Source of the DNA: Microlunatus flavus
Lineage (GTDB): Bacteria; Actinomycetota; Actinomycetes; Propionibacteriales; Propionibacteriaceae
Assembly: GCF_900110855.1 (NCBI RefSeq)
Contig: NZ_FOFA01000003.1
Coordinates: 372,001 to 436,000, forward strand
Length of the DNA stretch: 64,000 nt
Reading direction: 5' to 3'
This document shows, one piece after another, positions 9,197 through 17,404 of the stretch. The notes beneath the pieces are model-generated. The model was not told the origin of the DNA, ran no database searches, and was given only the letters and a program-made list of their open reading frames with translations. The translations under genes were made by a program, and so were the position numbers. Each line of letters begins with the position of its first letter. Within the stretch, counting starts at the first letter, position 1.

Positions 9197-9207
9197 GGCC
9201 GAACTCT

Positions 9208-9250
9208 ACCTACCGAGCGTTAGGCTACTTACCTACCTACTGGTAGGTAA
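9208..9250. promoter_or_regulatory. Tandem TetR operators
   Basis: Between the divergent TetR and SRPBCC genes. 9229-9250 is a perfect inverted repeat, TTACCTACC-tact-GGTAGGTAA. 9208-9228 is a second, imperfect copy (TACCTACCGAGCGTTAGGCTA), sharing the TACCTACC half-site. Both fit TetR-type operators overlapping the promoters of the two genes. Confidence 0.75.
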
Positions 9251-9271
9251 TCGGCAGACCGAGGAGAGAGC

Positions 9272-9721
9272 ATGGCTGGATACACCGTCGTCCGCACGTA
9301 CCCGTACCCCGTCGAGGAGGTCTGGCAGGTCCTCACCGACCCGGAGCAGGTCGCCCGGTGGACCACGACGGGACGGGGTGGCCGACCGGAGGGCTTCGCG
9401 GCTGTGCCGGGGACCCGGTTCCGGTTCGTCGGCCGGCCGACCTTCGGCTGGGCCGGCGTCGTCCACTGCGAGGTGATCGCGGTCGACCCGCCCCGCTCGA
9501 TGCACTACACGTGGCGGGGCGACCAGCACAGCGACGCCGTCACCGACGTCACCTACCTGCTCGAGGAGACCCCGCAGGGCACCCGCTTCACCTGGGACCA
9601 CACCGGCTTCACCGGGATCGGCGGCTTCGCGATGTCCAGGCTGCTCGGCGACGTGCGCAAGAAGATGCTGTCCGAGGGCGTCCCGGCGGCGCTCGAGGCG
9701 TACCACCGTGCTCGGCCGTGA
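9272..9721 (+). CDS. SRPBCC/AHSA1-family protein
   Basis: 149 residues. Starts MAGYTVVRTYPYPVEEVWQVLT and continues with a WTTTGRGG loop and a long C-terminal helix, the START-like fold of AHSA1/polyketide-cyclase proteins. GAGGAGAG lies 7 nt upstream of the ATG. Divergent from the TetR gene across two palindromes, so it is the likely target. Ligand unknown. Confidence 0.8.
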   Translation: MAGYTVVRTYPYPVEEVWQVLTDPEQVARWTTTGRGGRPEGFAAVPGTRFRFVGRPTFGWAGVVHCEVIAVDPPRSMHYTWRGDQHSDAVTDVTYLLEETPQGTRFTWDHTGFTGIGGFAMSRLLGDVRKKMLSEGVPAALEAYHRARP

Positions 9722-9802
9722 CCGCGCGGGCGCGGTCGGTCGTCGCGGCTGACGACCGATCATCTCCTCCTCGTGGGTCGAGGTGCCAGGAACGCGCGGC
9801 GC

Positions 9803-10408
9803 TCAGCGGAGCACACGGTAGTGGAGGTGGTTGACGCCGTCCTCACCCGCGAGGACCCGCGTCCGCTCCAGCTCGACGACGCCGGCCGGGAGGTGGTCGA
9901 AGAGTCGGCGGCCCTGCCCGAAGAGGACCGGGACGACGTGCAGCTCGAGCTCGTCGAGCACGCCGGCGGCCAGGGCCAGCTGGGCGGTCGCGGCCCCGTG
10001 CACCAGGACGTCCCGCTCGCCGGCCGCTTCGCGTGCGCGGGCGAAGGCGACCTCGACGTCGTCGGTGTAGGTGACGCGGGGCCAGGCGGTGATGTCGATG
10101 CCCGGCCCGGTACGGCTGAGGACGAAGATCGGGACGCCGTCGTGATGATCACCTCCCCAGCCGTTCGCCGGCTCGAACGTGCCTCGTCCGGCCACGACGG
10201 CACCGGTGGCCAGGAACTCGTCGACGACCTGGCCGTTGACGCCGCCGGACACGGGCGGGGGAGGACCGCTGGGGCTTCCCTCCTCCCCGGTGAGCACCCA
10301 CTCGTGGAGCCGCGGGCCGCCGTCGCCCAAACCGTTGTCGGGTCGTACGTTCGGCCCCGCGACGAAACCGTCGAGGGAGATGGACATGGAGAGGACGGTG
10401 GCGCCCAC
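9803..10408 (-). CDS. Dihydrofolate-reductase-like protein (RibD C-terminal family)
   Basis: 201 residues. Begins VLSMSISLDGFVAGP, has VVAGRGTFEP and ends with VVPVLFGQGRRLFDHL and LERTRVLAGEDGVNHLHYRV, all typical of the RibD_C/dihydrofolate-reductase-related family, presumably NADPH-dependent. Size is normal. It is monocistronic; nearby genes do not reveal a pathway, and it is not part of a riboflavin operon. Confidence 0.85.
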   Translation of the reverse strand: MGATVLSMSISLDGFVAGPNVRPDNGLGDGGPRLHEWVLTGEEGSPSGPPPPVSGGVNGQVVDEFLATGAVVAGRGTFEPANGWGGDHHDGVPIFVLSRTGPGIDITAWPRVTYTDDVEVAFARAREAAGERDVLVHGAATAQLALAAGVLDELELHVVPVLFGQGRRLFDHLPAGVVELERTRVLAGEDGVNHLHYRVLR

Positions 10409-10539
10409 GGGCTGCTCCTGACTTCCGGTGGCTGTCCTTCACGAAGACCCGCGCCTCGCCGCCCGCTCATCGGGAAAACGTCCGGCAGTCCTTCGCTGTT
10501 CGACGCACCTCGGGCCCCCGCCTGCGCGATGCTGCCGCC

Positions 10540-10794
10540 ATGGCGAGACGCGATCCGACGCGGAGGTACCCGCTGACCTGGTGGGCGGTCGGCGTCCCCG
10601 CAGCCACGGTGGTCGCCTTCGTCCTCCACCACGTCGGACTGCCCTGGGCGCCCACCTGGGCCCTGTGCCTGATGGTCACAGGTCTCGTGCTCCTGGCCGT
10701 CGCGCTCCACCGCGGCGCGCGTGGGCCCGAGCGATCTCCCCTCGACCGACGCGAGCAGGTCTCACGCGACGCGCGCCGTGACCAGACTTCGTGA
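10540..10794 (+). CDS. Small two-helix membrane protein
   Basis: 84 residues. Arg-rich start (MARRDPTRRYP), a first TM segment TWWAVGVPAATVVAFVL, a second WALCLMVTGLVLLAVAL, then a charged tail. No family recognised. Its stop codon overlaps the first units of the 13-bp tandem repeat at 10780, so the C-terminal residues may have been altered by repeat expansion. Confidence 0.55.
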   Translation: MARRDPTRRYPLTWWAVGVPAATVVAFVLHHVGLPWAPTWALCLMVTGLVLLAVALHRGARGPERSPLDRREQVSRDARRDQTS

Positions 10795-10818
10795 CCAGAA
10801 TTCGTGGACAGACTTCGT
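10780..10818. repeat. 13-bp tandem repeat, three copies
   Basis: Units gaccagacttcgt, gaccagaattcgt and ggacagacttcgt follow directly on one another, with a partial fourth (gacctgac). The array covers the stop codon of the small membrane-protein gene and precedes the ABC-transporter remnant. Confidence 0.85.
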
Positions 10819-10857
10819 GACCTGACGCCTTGGCTGACGTCTGACGACGGCGCGCCT

Positions 10858-10977
10858 CAGCCGGTCCTGATTCTTCGGCACTCCTCCGTCCTCGGCCACG
10901 GACGCGTCGTCGAGGAGGGACGCTACGACGACCTGCTCGCCGCCAGGGGCCGCTTCGTCGGGATCTTCGCCGACTAG
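10858..10977 (+). pseudogene. C-terminal remnant of an ABC-transporter ATP-binding protein
   Basis: The frame ending at the TAG at 10975 reads VLGHGRVVEEGRYDDLL and then GRFVGIFAD. This is the end of an ABC exporter nucleotide-binding domain (V-L-D-x-G-R-I-V-E-x-G-x-x-x-E-L-L-A). No Walker A, signature or Walker B motif remains upstream, where the 13-bp repeats sit, so this is a deletion scar rather than a gene. Confidence 0.6.
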
Positions 10978-11257
10978 ACCTGACCCTCACCAGACGACCG
11001 GCGACGGTGGTTCCTCCCACGGCCGGACGATGGCGTCACGGTCGTGCGCGACGCAGGCGTGTCCGAGGACTAGGCCCCAGAGCTTCTCACCGGGTGGCAG
11101 CCGCCCGGCGCGCTGCCACGGCTTCGCGCGACGAGGTCCCCGCGACCGCACGTCGTGATCGAGGACGGGCGCAGCACGCGAGCGGTCGGGCGGGACGCGC
11201 CGGTTGACCAGCGGCAGGGGCGAGCCCCGGCGCAAGGGGGCGCTCTACGATCGCCCC

Positions 11258-11746
11258 GTGTCCCCGCCAGAGCCTCGGGATCGCCCATCCGACGGGGCGG
11301 CGACGGACGGTGCCGACGACCTGCGACCGCCGAAGGCGGTGCTGTGGCGTGCCCTCCTCGTGGGCGTGGGCGCAGGCGGCCTGCTCGGGGCGCTGATGGG
11401 CCTGCCGCCCGATGTCGGACGGTCGCTCTCCGAGTCAGACGCGTCGTTCGCGGTGACGTGGTGGTCCTGGCTGGTGGTCACGGTGCCGATCGGTGCGTCG
11501 GTCGGCTTCCTGCCGGCCCTGCTCGCCGTCGCGGTGTGGGAGTGGCAGCGCCCGAGAGGCGTTCGACGTGCGCGCCTCGCGGGGAGCGGGGCCGCAGCCC
11601 TCGCGGTGGTCGCGACCGCCGCTCTCTTCCAGCTGCTGACCGCCGTCGCCCTCGTGCTCGTCGCCGCCGCGGTGAGCTTCGCCGTGGCCTACCTGTCGGT
11701 GCCCCTCATCACGACCACCCGGCGACGCCCGCGCCGCACGGCCTGA
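11258..11746 (+). CDS. Membrane protein, unknown function
   Basis: 162 residues from a GTG at 11258 (SPPEPRDRP); the frame is open to 11204 but the extra residues are Arg-rich. About four TM segments: VLWRALLVGVGAGGLLGALM, TWWSWLVVTVPIGASVGFL, GSGAAALAVVATAALFQLL and AVALVLVAAAVSFAVAYL. Pro/Asp-rich N-terminus and Arg-rich C-terminus are both probably cytoplasmic. I recognise no family. Confidence 0.65.
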   Translation: MSPPEPRDRPSDGAATDGADDLRPPKAVLWRALLVGVGAGGLLGALMGLPPDVGRSLSESDASFAVTWWSWLVVTVPIGASVGFLPALLAVAVWEWQRPRGVRRARLAGSGAAALAVVATAALFQLLTAVALVLVAAAVSFAVAYLSVPLITTTRRRPRRTA

Positions 11747-11801
11747 CCGCGGCGCCCGGCCCTCGTGTGCGGCGCACCGGGAGGGCAGGCGGCAGGCCGG
11801 T

Positions 11802-12185
11802 TCAGGCGTCGGGTGCCTCGGGCTTCGTGACGCCCTGGAGCTCAGTGTGGAGGACGCAGAAGCAGCCCTGGAAGGCGGCGACCAACCAGCGCGCGCGGAC
11901 GACGAAGCCCCGCTCCTGCGACTCCATCGTCACGTGCAGCCACGGGGACGTCTGGTGGGCCGGGACGCTGACCGTGATCTTGACCGGCAGCGAGCGGCGG
12001 CCCCGCGCGGAGAACGTGTCGAGCAGCAGGAAGAGGAGAGGCGAGCCCACGCGGAAGACGACCTGGGACGCGCTCTCCTCCAGCACCGTCCCGCGTCGTG
12101 CGGCGTAGCGGCCGACGAGCCGCATCGCGTCGGCGGTGTCGTCGACACGCAGGCGAAAGTCTTCGCTGACCGGGTCGAGCCGCAC
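11802..12185 (-). CDS. Hypothetical protein
   Basis: 127 residues with codon use like the neighbours. Contains a beta-rich core (SQVVFRVGSPLLFLLLDTF, KITVSVPA, WLHVTMESQERGFVVRARW) and a Cys pair (GCFCVLH). No family recognised. It is convergent with the preceding membrane-protein gene and transcribed away from the monooxygenase gene. Confidence 0.55.
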   Translation of the reverse strand: MRLDPVSEDFRLRVDDTADAMRLVGRYAARRGTVLEESASQVVFRVGSPLLFLLLDTFSARGRRSLPVKITVSVPAHQTSPWLHVTMESQERGFVVRARWLVAAFQGCFCVLHTELQGVTKPEAPDA

Positions 12186-12400
12186 GACGTCTCCTCTGGG
12201 CGAGCGTGTGCCGCCGCCAGTTGGACCCCGTTCTCCACGTCGCCCGTATCAGGAGCCCCGTTCCCGTCGACCGTCCTCCGCGAGCGGCGGCGGCCTCTCG
12301 TGACCGGGGCGCGCGCCGACGGAGATGCGCACCAGGCCCGGACGTCGCACGGCGTAGCGGCAGGTCGACGTCCGCGCGGCACGTCTGTGAGGATCGGCCG

Positions 12401-12697
12401 GTGATCCTCGAGCACGCGCTGCTTCCCGTCCGGCCCGGCTCCGAGGCCGACTTCGAGGCTGCTTTCGGGTCGGCCAGGGCGATCATCGCCGGCGTGCCGG
12501 GCTTCGAGGGGCTGACGCTCTCCCGGTGCGTCGAGCGTCCCAGCACCTACCTGCTGCTGGTGCGGTGGCGCGACCTGCAGGACCACGTCGAGGGGTTCCG
12601 TGGGTCGGCCGAGTACCAGCAGTGGCGCGACCTGCTCCACCACTTCTACGAACCGTTCCCCACGGTCGAGCACTACGAGCACGTGCTTGACGCCTGA
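12401..12697 (+). CDS. Antibiotic-biosynthesis-monooxygenase (ABM) domain protein
   Basis: 98 residues from a GTG at 12401. Shows the dimeric alpha-beta barrel pattern: ILEHALLPVRPGSEADFEAAF, GFEGLTLSRCVE, YLLLVRWRDLQDHVEGFRGS and the closing FEPFPTVEHYE-type segment (here FYEPFPTVEHYEHV). The family covers cofactor-free monooxygenases and small stress proteins. The kinase gene begins 36 bp later on the same strand, so an operon is likely. Confidence 0.85.
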   Translation: MILEHALLPVRPGSEADFEAAFGSARAIIAGVPGFEGLTLSRCVERPSTYLLLVRWRDLQDHVEGFRGSAEYQQWRDLLHHFYEPFPTVEHYEHVLDA

Positions 12698-12733
12698 ACG
12701 CGCGTCCACCCGCCCCACCCTCGGAGTCGCCGT

Positions 12734-13627
12734 GTGACCACCGATCCTGCTGAGGACGTCCCGGTCGAGGTCCTGGACGACGTGACCGCTGTGGTCGGGG
12801 CCGAGGCGACCGTGGTCGGGCGGTTGGCCGGAGGCTCGAACGCGGGCGCCGTGCACGTCCGGCTCGCCGGGCGAGCCGACGCCGTCCTGAAGGTGGCGCG
12901 CTCGACCCGCCCCCAGGAGCTGGCGGCGACGTCGCGGGCGAGGCGCATCGTCGAGCACATGCGCGGACGGGGTTACCCGACGCCGGCCTGGCTGGGGATG
13001 GGCGCCACCGCCACCCACGTGTGGCACATGATGGACCTGGTCGACGGCGTTCCCGTGCGAGCGCTGACCCCGGCCGTCGTGGTGCAGCTCATCGAGATCA
13101 ACGACCTCCAGGCCGGCCAGGCCACCGAGCCCTACGACCACTGGGCGTACGCGTGGCAGGTGGCCACCGGCCGGGAGGCCTCCGTGCTGGGACTCTCGGC
13201 GTACTCGCCCGCGGTGTCGGACCTGGTCCGCCGCCTCCCGCTCCTGCGCGGCGCCGCTCGCCCGCCCGTGGATGCGCGCGACATGGTCCACGCCGATCTC
13301 AACCCGAGCAACGTCCTGGTCCGGGACGGGGTGGTCGTCGCGGTCGTGGACATCGAGAACGCCGGCAGCGGCACGCGGGCGACCGACCTCACCACCCTGC
13401 TGTGGCACACCTTCGACGGGTCCCTCGACGGCGTGCGTCGGCGCCTGTGGACGCGGATCGTCGACCTGGTCGGCGGGGAGGGGGCGGCGGTCCTGGTCAC
13501 GACGCAGGTCCTGCTCCAGCTCGCGTGGTCGACCCGTCTCGGCCGCGACGACGTCGTCGCCGACGTGGTCGCCCGCGGCCACCGCGCCGCGGACGAGCTG
13601 GAGGCGTTCCGTCAAGGTCCTGGGTGA
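12734..13627 (+). CDS. APH/choline-kinase-like phosphotransferase
   Basis: 297 residues. Catalytic loop MVHADLNPSNVLV and metal-binding VVDIENAGSGTRATDL are in the right order and spacing for the APH superfamily; the N-lobe has GGSNAGAVHVRL and AVLKVAR (nucleotide Lys). The motif VDIEN replaces the common IDFD. A GTG start was used since no upstream start fits. Substrate unknown. It is unrelated in detail to the kinase at 321-1181. Confidence 0.8.
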   Translation: MTTDPAEDVPVEVLDDVTAVVGAEATVVGRLAGGSNAGAVHVRLAGRADAVLKVARSTRPQELAATSRARRIVEHMRGRGYPTPAWLGMGATATHVWHMMDLVDGVPVRALTPAVVVQLIEINDLQAGQATEPYDHWAYAWQVATGREASVLGLSAYSPAVSDLVRRLPLLRGAARPPVDARDMVHADLNPSNVLVRDGVVVAVVDIENAGSGTRATDLTTLLWHTFDGSLDGVRRRLWTRIVDLVGGEGAAVLVTTQVLLQLAWSTRLGRDDVVADVVARGHRAADELEAFRQGPG

Positions 13628-13691
13628 GCGCTGGGGGCGAGCGTCAGGGCGGCCTCTGGCGAGCACGGGCGGCTCGGCCGGGGACCGGCGT

Positions 13692-14744
13692 TCAGTGCGT
13701 GGTGTCGCGCACCCACACGCCCAGACCCTGGTCGTCGGTCGTCCTGGTCCAGGGGGCGAACGTCCCGACCGAGTCCACGCTGTCGGTGAGCCAGTAGGTG
13801 AGGTCGGGGTCGAAGCCGGCGAGCACGGTCCACCCGTGCTCGGTCGGGAGCGCTCGACCGGCGGCGGCGAGGTAGCCGGCGACGGTGAGGTGGACGGCGT
13901 CGTGGTCGCGGCTGACGGCGGCCCAGTCCGGGATCTGCCACGGGCCGGTGCTGCCGGTGGTGCGGTACCAGTCGTGACGCCGGGACCGGTCGACGTCGAG
14001 GGGGTGGCTCGTGACCAGCGCGGCCCAGTCCGACGGTGTCGCGATCTCGTGCACCCGGGCGTCGGCGGTGGGTCGGACGTCGGCCACGTGTGCCTCTTCC
14101 CAGCCCATGCCGTCCTCGACGAGCTCGAGCTGGACGGCGGGCAGCCGGCCGAGCTGCCGGCTCGTGGTGACCAGGCCGGCGTGGGTGGGGGTCGACCACC
14201 AGCGTCCGGTCCAGGAAGCCGTCGGGTCGTCCGGTCGCTCGACGATCGCCCTGGCCTCCTCGGCGAGGGTGTCGTCGCGCCACTTCTCGAGCCGTGCTGC
14301 GGCGCCGCGCAGGGGTGGCTTCGCGGTGCGTCCACGCCGGTGGTCCCAGCGCACCACGGACTGCCGCGTGAGGTCGGCCGGGGACCACCACCACCCGGCT
14401 GCCGGCGCCGAGGCCAGGGCTCGCGCGACGCGGTGGAGCTGACCGACCAGCCGGGGGTCGGCCAGCACCGCGTCGTGCTCGTACGGTTCCTGCCAGTAGC
14501 GGGCCGAGTCGACGGACGTGGCGAGCACGTCGACCAGCGAGAGCGGGTCGTGGAGCGCGGCGATCGCCCGGACGTCGATCCCCACCAGCTGCTCGACGAG
14601 GCGGGTCCGACCGACCTCGTCCGTCGCGTCCCCGGCCGTCAGCAGCTGCGGATCGACCAGGCGCGCCACCTCGAAGCACGCCTGACGGCCACGCGGACCC
14701 CCGACCAGGTCCGCGGCACGGCCCGGCACGTCGTTCAGCGGCAT
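13692..14744 (-). CDS. Hypothetical protein, 350 aa
   Basis: Start taken at the ATG at 14744 (PLNDVPGRAADLVGG); the frame is open to 14831 but that part is Arg-rich. Trp-rich patches stand out (AGWWWSPADLTRQSVVRW, SWTGRWWSTP, WYRTTGSTGPWQIPDW) together with GWTVLAGFDPDLTYWLTDS. No signal peptide or TM segment. Family not recognised. It follows the MFS gene by 61 bp on the same strand, so it may be expressed with the exporter. Confidence 0.65.
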   Translation of the reverse strand: MPLNDVPGRAADLVGGPRGRQACFEVARLVDPQLLTAGDATDEVGRTRLVEQLVGIDVRAIAALHDPLSLVDVLATSVDSARYWQEPYEHDAVLADPRLVGQLHRVARALASAPAAGWWWSPADLTRQSVVRWDHRRGRTAKPPLRGAAARLEKWRDDTLAEEARAIVERPDDPTASWTGRWWSTPTHAGLVTTSRQLGRLPAVQLELVEDGMGWEEAHVADVRPTADARVHEIATPSDWAALVTSHPLDVDRSRRHDWYRTTGSTGPWQIPDWAAVSRDHDAVHLTVAGYLAAAGRALPTEHGWTVLAGFDPDLTYWLTDSVDSVGTFAPWTRTTDDQGLGVWVRDTTH

Positions 14745-14805
14745 CCCTGCATCCTCGCCCGACCGCCTCAGGAAGCGCGGCCATTTTCGGTGCAGGCGGA
14801 GCCGG

Positions 14806-16107
14806 TCAGGACCTCCCCGACGATCCGTCACCAGGGTGGTCGGCCCGGTCGTGGGGCGGCGTGGTGAGGAGCAGCAGGACGACGGCGGCCAGGTCGAGGG
14901 CGGCAGCGGTCAGGAACAGCTCGGGCAGGCCGTACGGCCGGTCGGCCAGGGCCAGGCCGAGGAGACCGCCGGTCGCGATCGTGAGGCTCTGCGCGGCGAA
15001 GAACACCGACGTGGCGAAGCCCGCGCCGTCCGGGTGCAGCCGCTGGGCGTACGTCACGCCGAGACCGAGGACGACGGCGATGAAGCAGGCGTTGCAGAGC
15101 TGGCCGACGAGGAGGCCGACGACGCTCGAGCTGGTGGCGAAGGCCGCGAAGCCCCCGGCGCCGACGACCAGCCCGACGACGATGACGCGCTTCAGGCCGA
15201 ACCGGTCGGCCAGCGCACCGGCGGCCGGCATCGCCACGAGCTCGACCACGGGCGCGACCGAGACCACGATCCCGAACAGCCAGAGCGACAGGCCCAGGCG
15301 GTCGACCGCGAGGATCGGCAGGTAGGTGATGCGGAGCGACTCGCCGGTCAGGGCCAGCAGGCAGACCACCGCGAAGAGCCACAGCGACCTCGCGCCCCAG
15401 GACGTGCGGGCCGGCCCGTCCAGGGCAGGGGCCGGGCGAGCCGCGGTCCGCGCCGAGGCTTGCTCGTCCGCGCCGGTGCGGTCGCGGCCCTCGTCCCGTC
15501 CCGGCCCGGTCGTGCGCAACCAGCGCAGCGGGACCAGCGGCAGCAGGACGAAGAGCCCGGACGCGACGAGGGCTCCGCGGTAGCCGAGCACGCTGGCGAG
15601 CGCGGTGCCGATCACCGGGCCGACGGCCCAGCCGAGCGAGTAGCCGGTCCGGACGGTGCTGGTGATCGTGCTCTGGCGCGGTTCGTGCTCCCGCTCGAGC
15701 AGCTCGCGCAGCAGCGCGAAGACCTGCGCGGCGGCGACCCCGCCGAAGGCCCCGAACACGATCCCGGCGACGGCGGCGACGGTGAACGTCGGAGCGAGCC
15801 CCATGGCGACGCGGCCGACGGCGAGCCAGACGCTCACCACCACGAGCAGACGCAGCCGGCTGCTGATCCGGTCCGACAGCCGTCCGACGAGGATCCCCAC
15901 GACGGGTGAGGCCAGCGAGGTCAGCGCGAACAGCCCGACCGTGCCCTCGCTCACCCGCAGCGTCTGCACGAGGTACAGCGACATCAGCGGCACGTACGCG
16001 GAGACCGAGACCCCCGACAGCACGAGGCTGAGCAGGACGCCCCGGTAGCCGCGGTGCGACCAGGCCCGGCCGAAGGCCCGCCGCGGAACCACCGCAGAGG
16101 CCGTCAC
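14806..16107 (-). CDS. Major facilitator superfamily transporter
   Basis: 433 residues with about 12 TM helices in two halves separated by a hydrophilic Arg/Asp-rich loop (GPGRDEGRDRTGADEQASA). The loop between TM2 and TM3 has GILVGRLSDRISSRLR, the MFS motif A; GALADRFGLKR is its second-half counterpart. Resembles the SET/sugar-efflux or drug-efflux groups of actinobacterial MFS exporters; substrate unknown. Confidence 0.85.
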   Translation of the reverse strand: MTASAVVPRRAFGRAWSHRGYRGVLLSLVLSGVSVSAYVPLMSLYLVQTLRVSEGTVGLFALTSLASPVVGILVGRLSDRISSRLRLLVVVSVWLAVGRVAMGLAPTFTVAAVAGIVFGAFGGVAAAQVFALLRELLEREHEPRQSTITSTVRTGYSLGWAVGPVIGTALASVLGYRGALVASGLFVLLPLVPLRWLRTTGPGRDEGRDRTGADEQASARTAARPAPALDGPARTSWGARSLWLFAVVCLLALTGESLRITYLPILAVDRLGLSLWLFGIVVSVAPVVELVAMPAAGALADRFGLKRVIVVGLVVGAGGFAAFATSSSVVGLLVGQLCNACFIAVVLGLGVTYAQRLHPDGAGFATSVFFAAQSLTIATGGLLGLALADRPYGLPELFLTAAALDLAAVVLLLLTTPPHDRADHPGDGSSGRS

Positions 16108-16531
16108 CGGTACGCCTCGTCGCGGGCGTCCGGCAGCGCGCGCCTCGGGCGTCCCGACACCAGGCCGTCCGTCCTCTCCTCGCGATCCTCACCGGCGGTC
16201 GCCGCCTCACACCCGTCGTGCGGAGCCCGACGAGGAGCCGTCCAGGCCGACGGGCGTCGCCGGCTCGTCAGAGGTAGACGAGGGCCAGCGAGACCAGCAC
16301 GAGGACCGCGCCGACGACGATGAGGACGACCCCCGTCTTCCTGGACACCGCAGCAGTGTCGCAGTCCGAGGACGTCGGCGGGCGACCCGGCCGGTCGCGC
16401 CGAGCCCGAAAGATCGTGGGAACCACGGATGCCCGCAGGGCGCTCCGCTCCTAGCGTCGATCGCGTCCGGTCCACCCGGCACGCAGCCTCCCCGGCCGCC
16501 CGGCCGGCACCCAGGAAGCAGGAGCCCACCC
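16108..16531. other. Intergenic region between divergent MFS and hydrolase genes
   Basis: Apart from the tentative micropeptide at 16268-16348 I see no gene here. 16415-16427 is a perfect inverted repeat, CGTGG-gaa-CCACG. It is followed about 25 bp later by CTCCTAGCGTCGATC at 16447, which resembles the TTCCTAGGTTCGATC element in the promoters at 38588 and 43936. This is the likely promoter/operator of the hydrolase at 16532. Confidence 0.45.
16268..16348 (-). CDS. Single-TM micropeptide (26 aa), tentative
   Basis: A short minus-strand frame from a GTG at 16348 to a TGA at 16268. It has a basic N-terminus (SRKTG), then one hydrophobic helix (VVLIVVGAVLVLVSLALVYL) that fills the rest. All third positions are G or C except one, like real genes here. 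No clear Shine-Dalgarno is visible, so it may be leaderless or a chance ORF. Confidence 0.4.
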   Translation of the reverse strand: MSRKTGVVLIVVGAVLVLVSLALVYL

Positions 16532-17248
16532 ATGCCCACCGCCCCCACCGTCGTGCTCGTGCACGGCGCCTTCGCCGACGCCTCGAGCTTCGGCCCCGTC
16601 GTGCCCGCCCTGCTCGACGACGGGCTGTCCGTCGTCGCGCCGGCCCTGCCGAACCGCAGCCTCGTCGCGGACTCGGCCTACATCGCCTCGATCGTGCGCC
16701 AGATCGCGGGCCCCGTCCTGCTGGTCGGCCACTCGTACGGCGGCGCGGTCATCACCGTCGCCGGTGCCGAGGAGAACGTCGTCGGTCTGGTCTACCTGGC
16801 CGCCTACGCGCTGGACGAGGGCGAGAGCCTCGGCGAGCTGCAGGGCAGGTTCGACGACCCGGCCCTCGCCGCCGCCCTGGTCTACAAGCCCTTCCCGCAG
16901 GCCGGGCAGGCCGACGGCACCGACGTGTACGTCGACGTCGCCCGGTTCCCCGACGTGATGGCCGGCGGGGTCGACCCGGAGCTGGCCAGGGTGCTGGCCG
17001 TGTCGCAGCGCCCGCTCACGGGAGTGGCCTTCGGCGAGAAGGCCTCGACCGCCGCGTGGCGCGACCGGCCGTCCTGGGGCCTGGTCGCCACGAGCGACCA
17101 CGCCATCAACCCCGAGGTCGAGCGGTTCGGCTACTCCCGCGCCGGCATGAACGTCACGGAGGTCGACTCCTCCCACCTCGTCATGCTCGCCGAGCCCAAG
17201 ACCGTCGTGGAGCTCCTCCGCGACGCTGTGCGGGCGACGAGCGCCTGA
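16532..17248 (+). CDS. Alpha/beta hydrolase (methylesterase/EstC-like group)
   Basis: 238 residues. Begins VVLVHGAFADASSFGPV; the nucleophile is in LLVGHSYGGAVI, an acid near ATSDHAINPE, and the His in DSSHLVML. This group of short, GHSYGG-containing hydrolases is near the 18777 and 37838 proteins, and the three are clearly paralogous (same segment order and lengths). A terminator-like hairpin follows at 17260. Confidence 0.85.
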   Translation: MPTAPTVVLVHGAFADASSFGPVVPALLDDGLSVVAPALPNRSLVADSAYIASIVRQIAGPVLLVGHSYGGAVITVAGAEENVVGLVYLAAYALDEGESLGELQGRFDDPALAAALVYKPFPQAGQADGTDVYVDVARFPDVMAGGVDPELARVLAVSQRPLTGVAFGEKASTAAWRDRPSWGLVATSDHAINPEVERFGYSRAGMNVTEVDSSHLVMLAEPKTVVELLRDAVRATSA

Positions 17249-17259
17249 CGGACCCGACC

Positions 17260-17291
17260 GGGGCCGCGCCGCACGACGCCGGCGCGGCCCC
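17260..17291 (+). terminator. Terminator-like hairpin after hydrolase gene
   Basis: Perfect 12-bp stem (GGGGCCGCGCCG paired with CGGCGCGGCCCC) with an 8-nt loop, 12 bp after the stop. No T-run, as is common in high-GC actinobacteria. Confidence 0.6.
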
Positions 17292-17404
17292 GTACCGCCT
17301 CACCGTCCCGCTCGACGCGAACAGGACCACCATGATCAGGTTCGCGGTCGTCACCGGCAGCCGAGGCCCTTCCCGGGCGACGGGGCGTTGGTTAGGGTGC
17401 GCGC

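Noticed and set aside
10987-11235. 82-codon minus-strand ORF ending HDRDAIVRPWEE
   Set aside because: Third positions are GC-rich, but there is no usable ATG or GTG start, no Shine-Dalgarno and no recognised family.
13000-13800. Resistance determinant (APH genes at 321 and 12734)
   Set aside because: The fold motifs are those of the general kinase superfamily; nothing identifies an antibiotic substrate.
12000-14335. 801-codon minus-strand ORF across several genes
   Set aside because: It crosses genes on both strands with clear motifs and is Pro/Arg/Ser low complexity; an antisense artefact.
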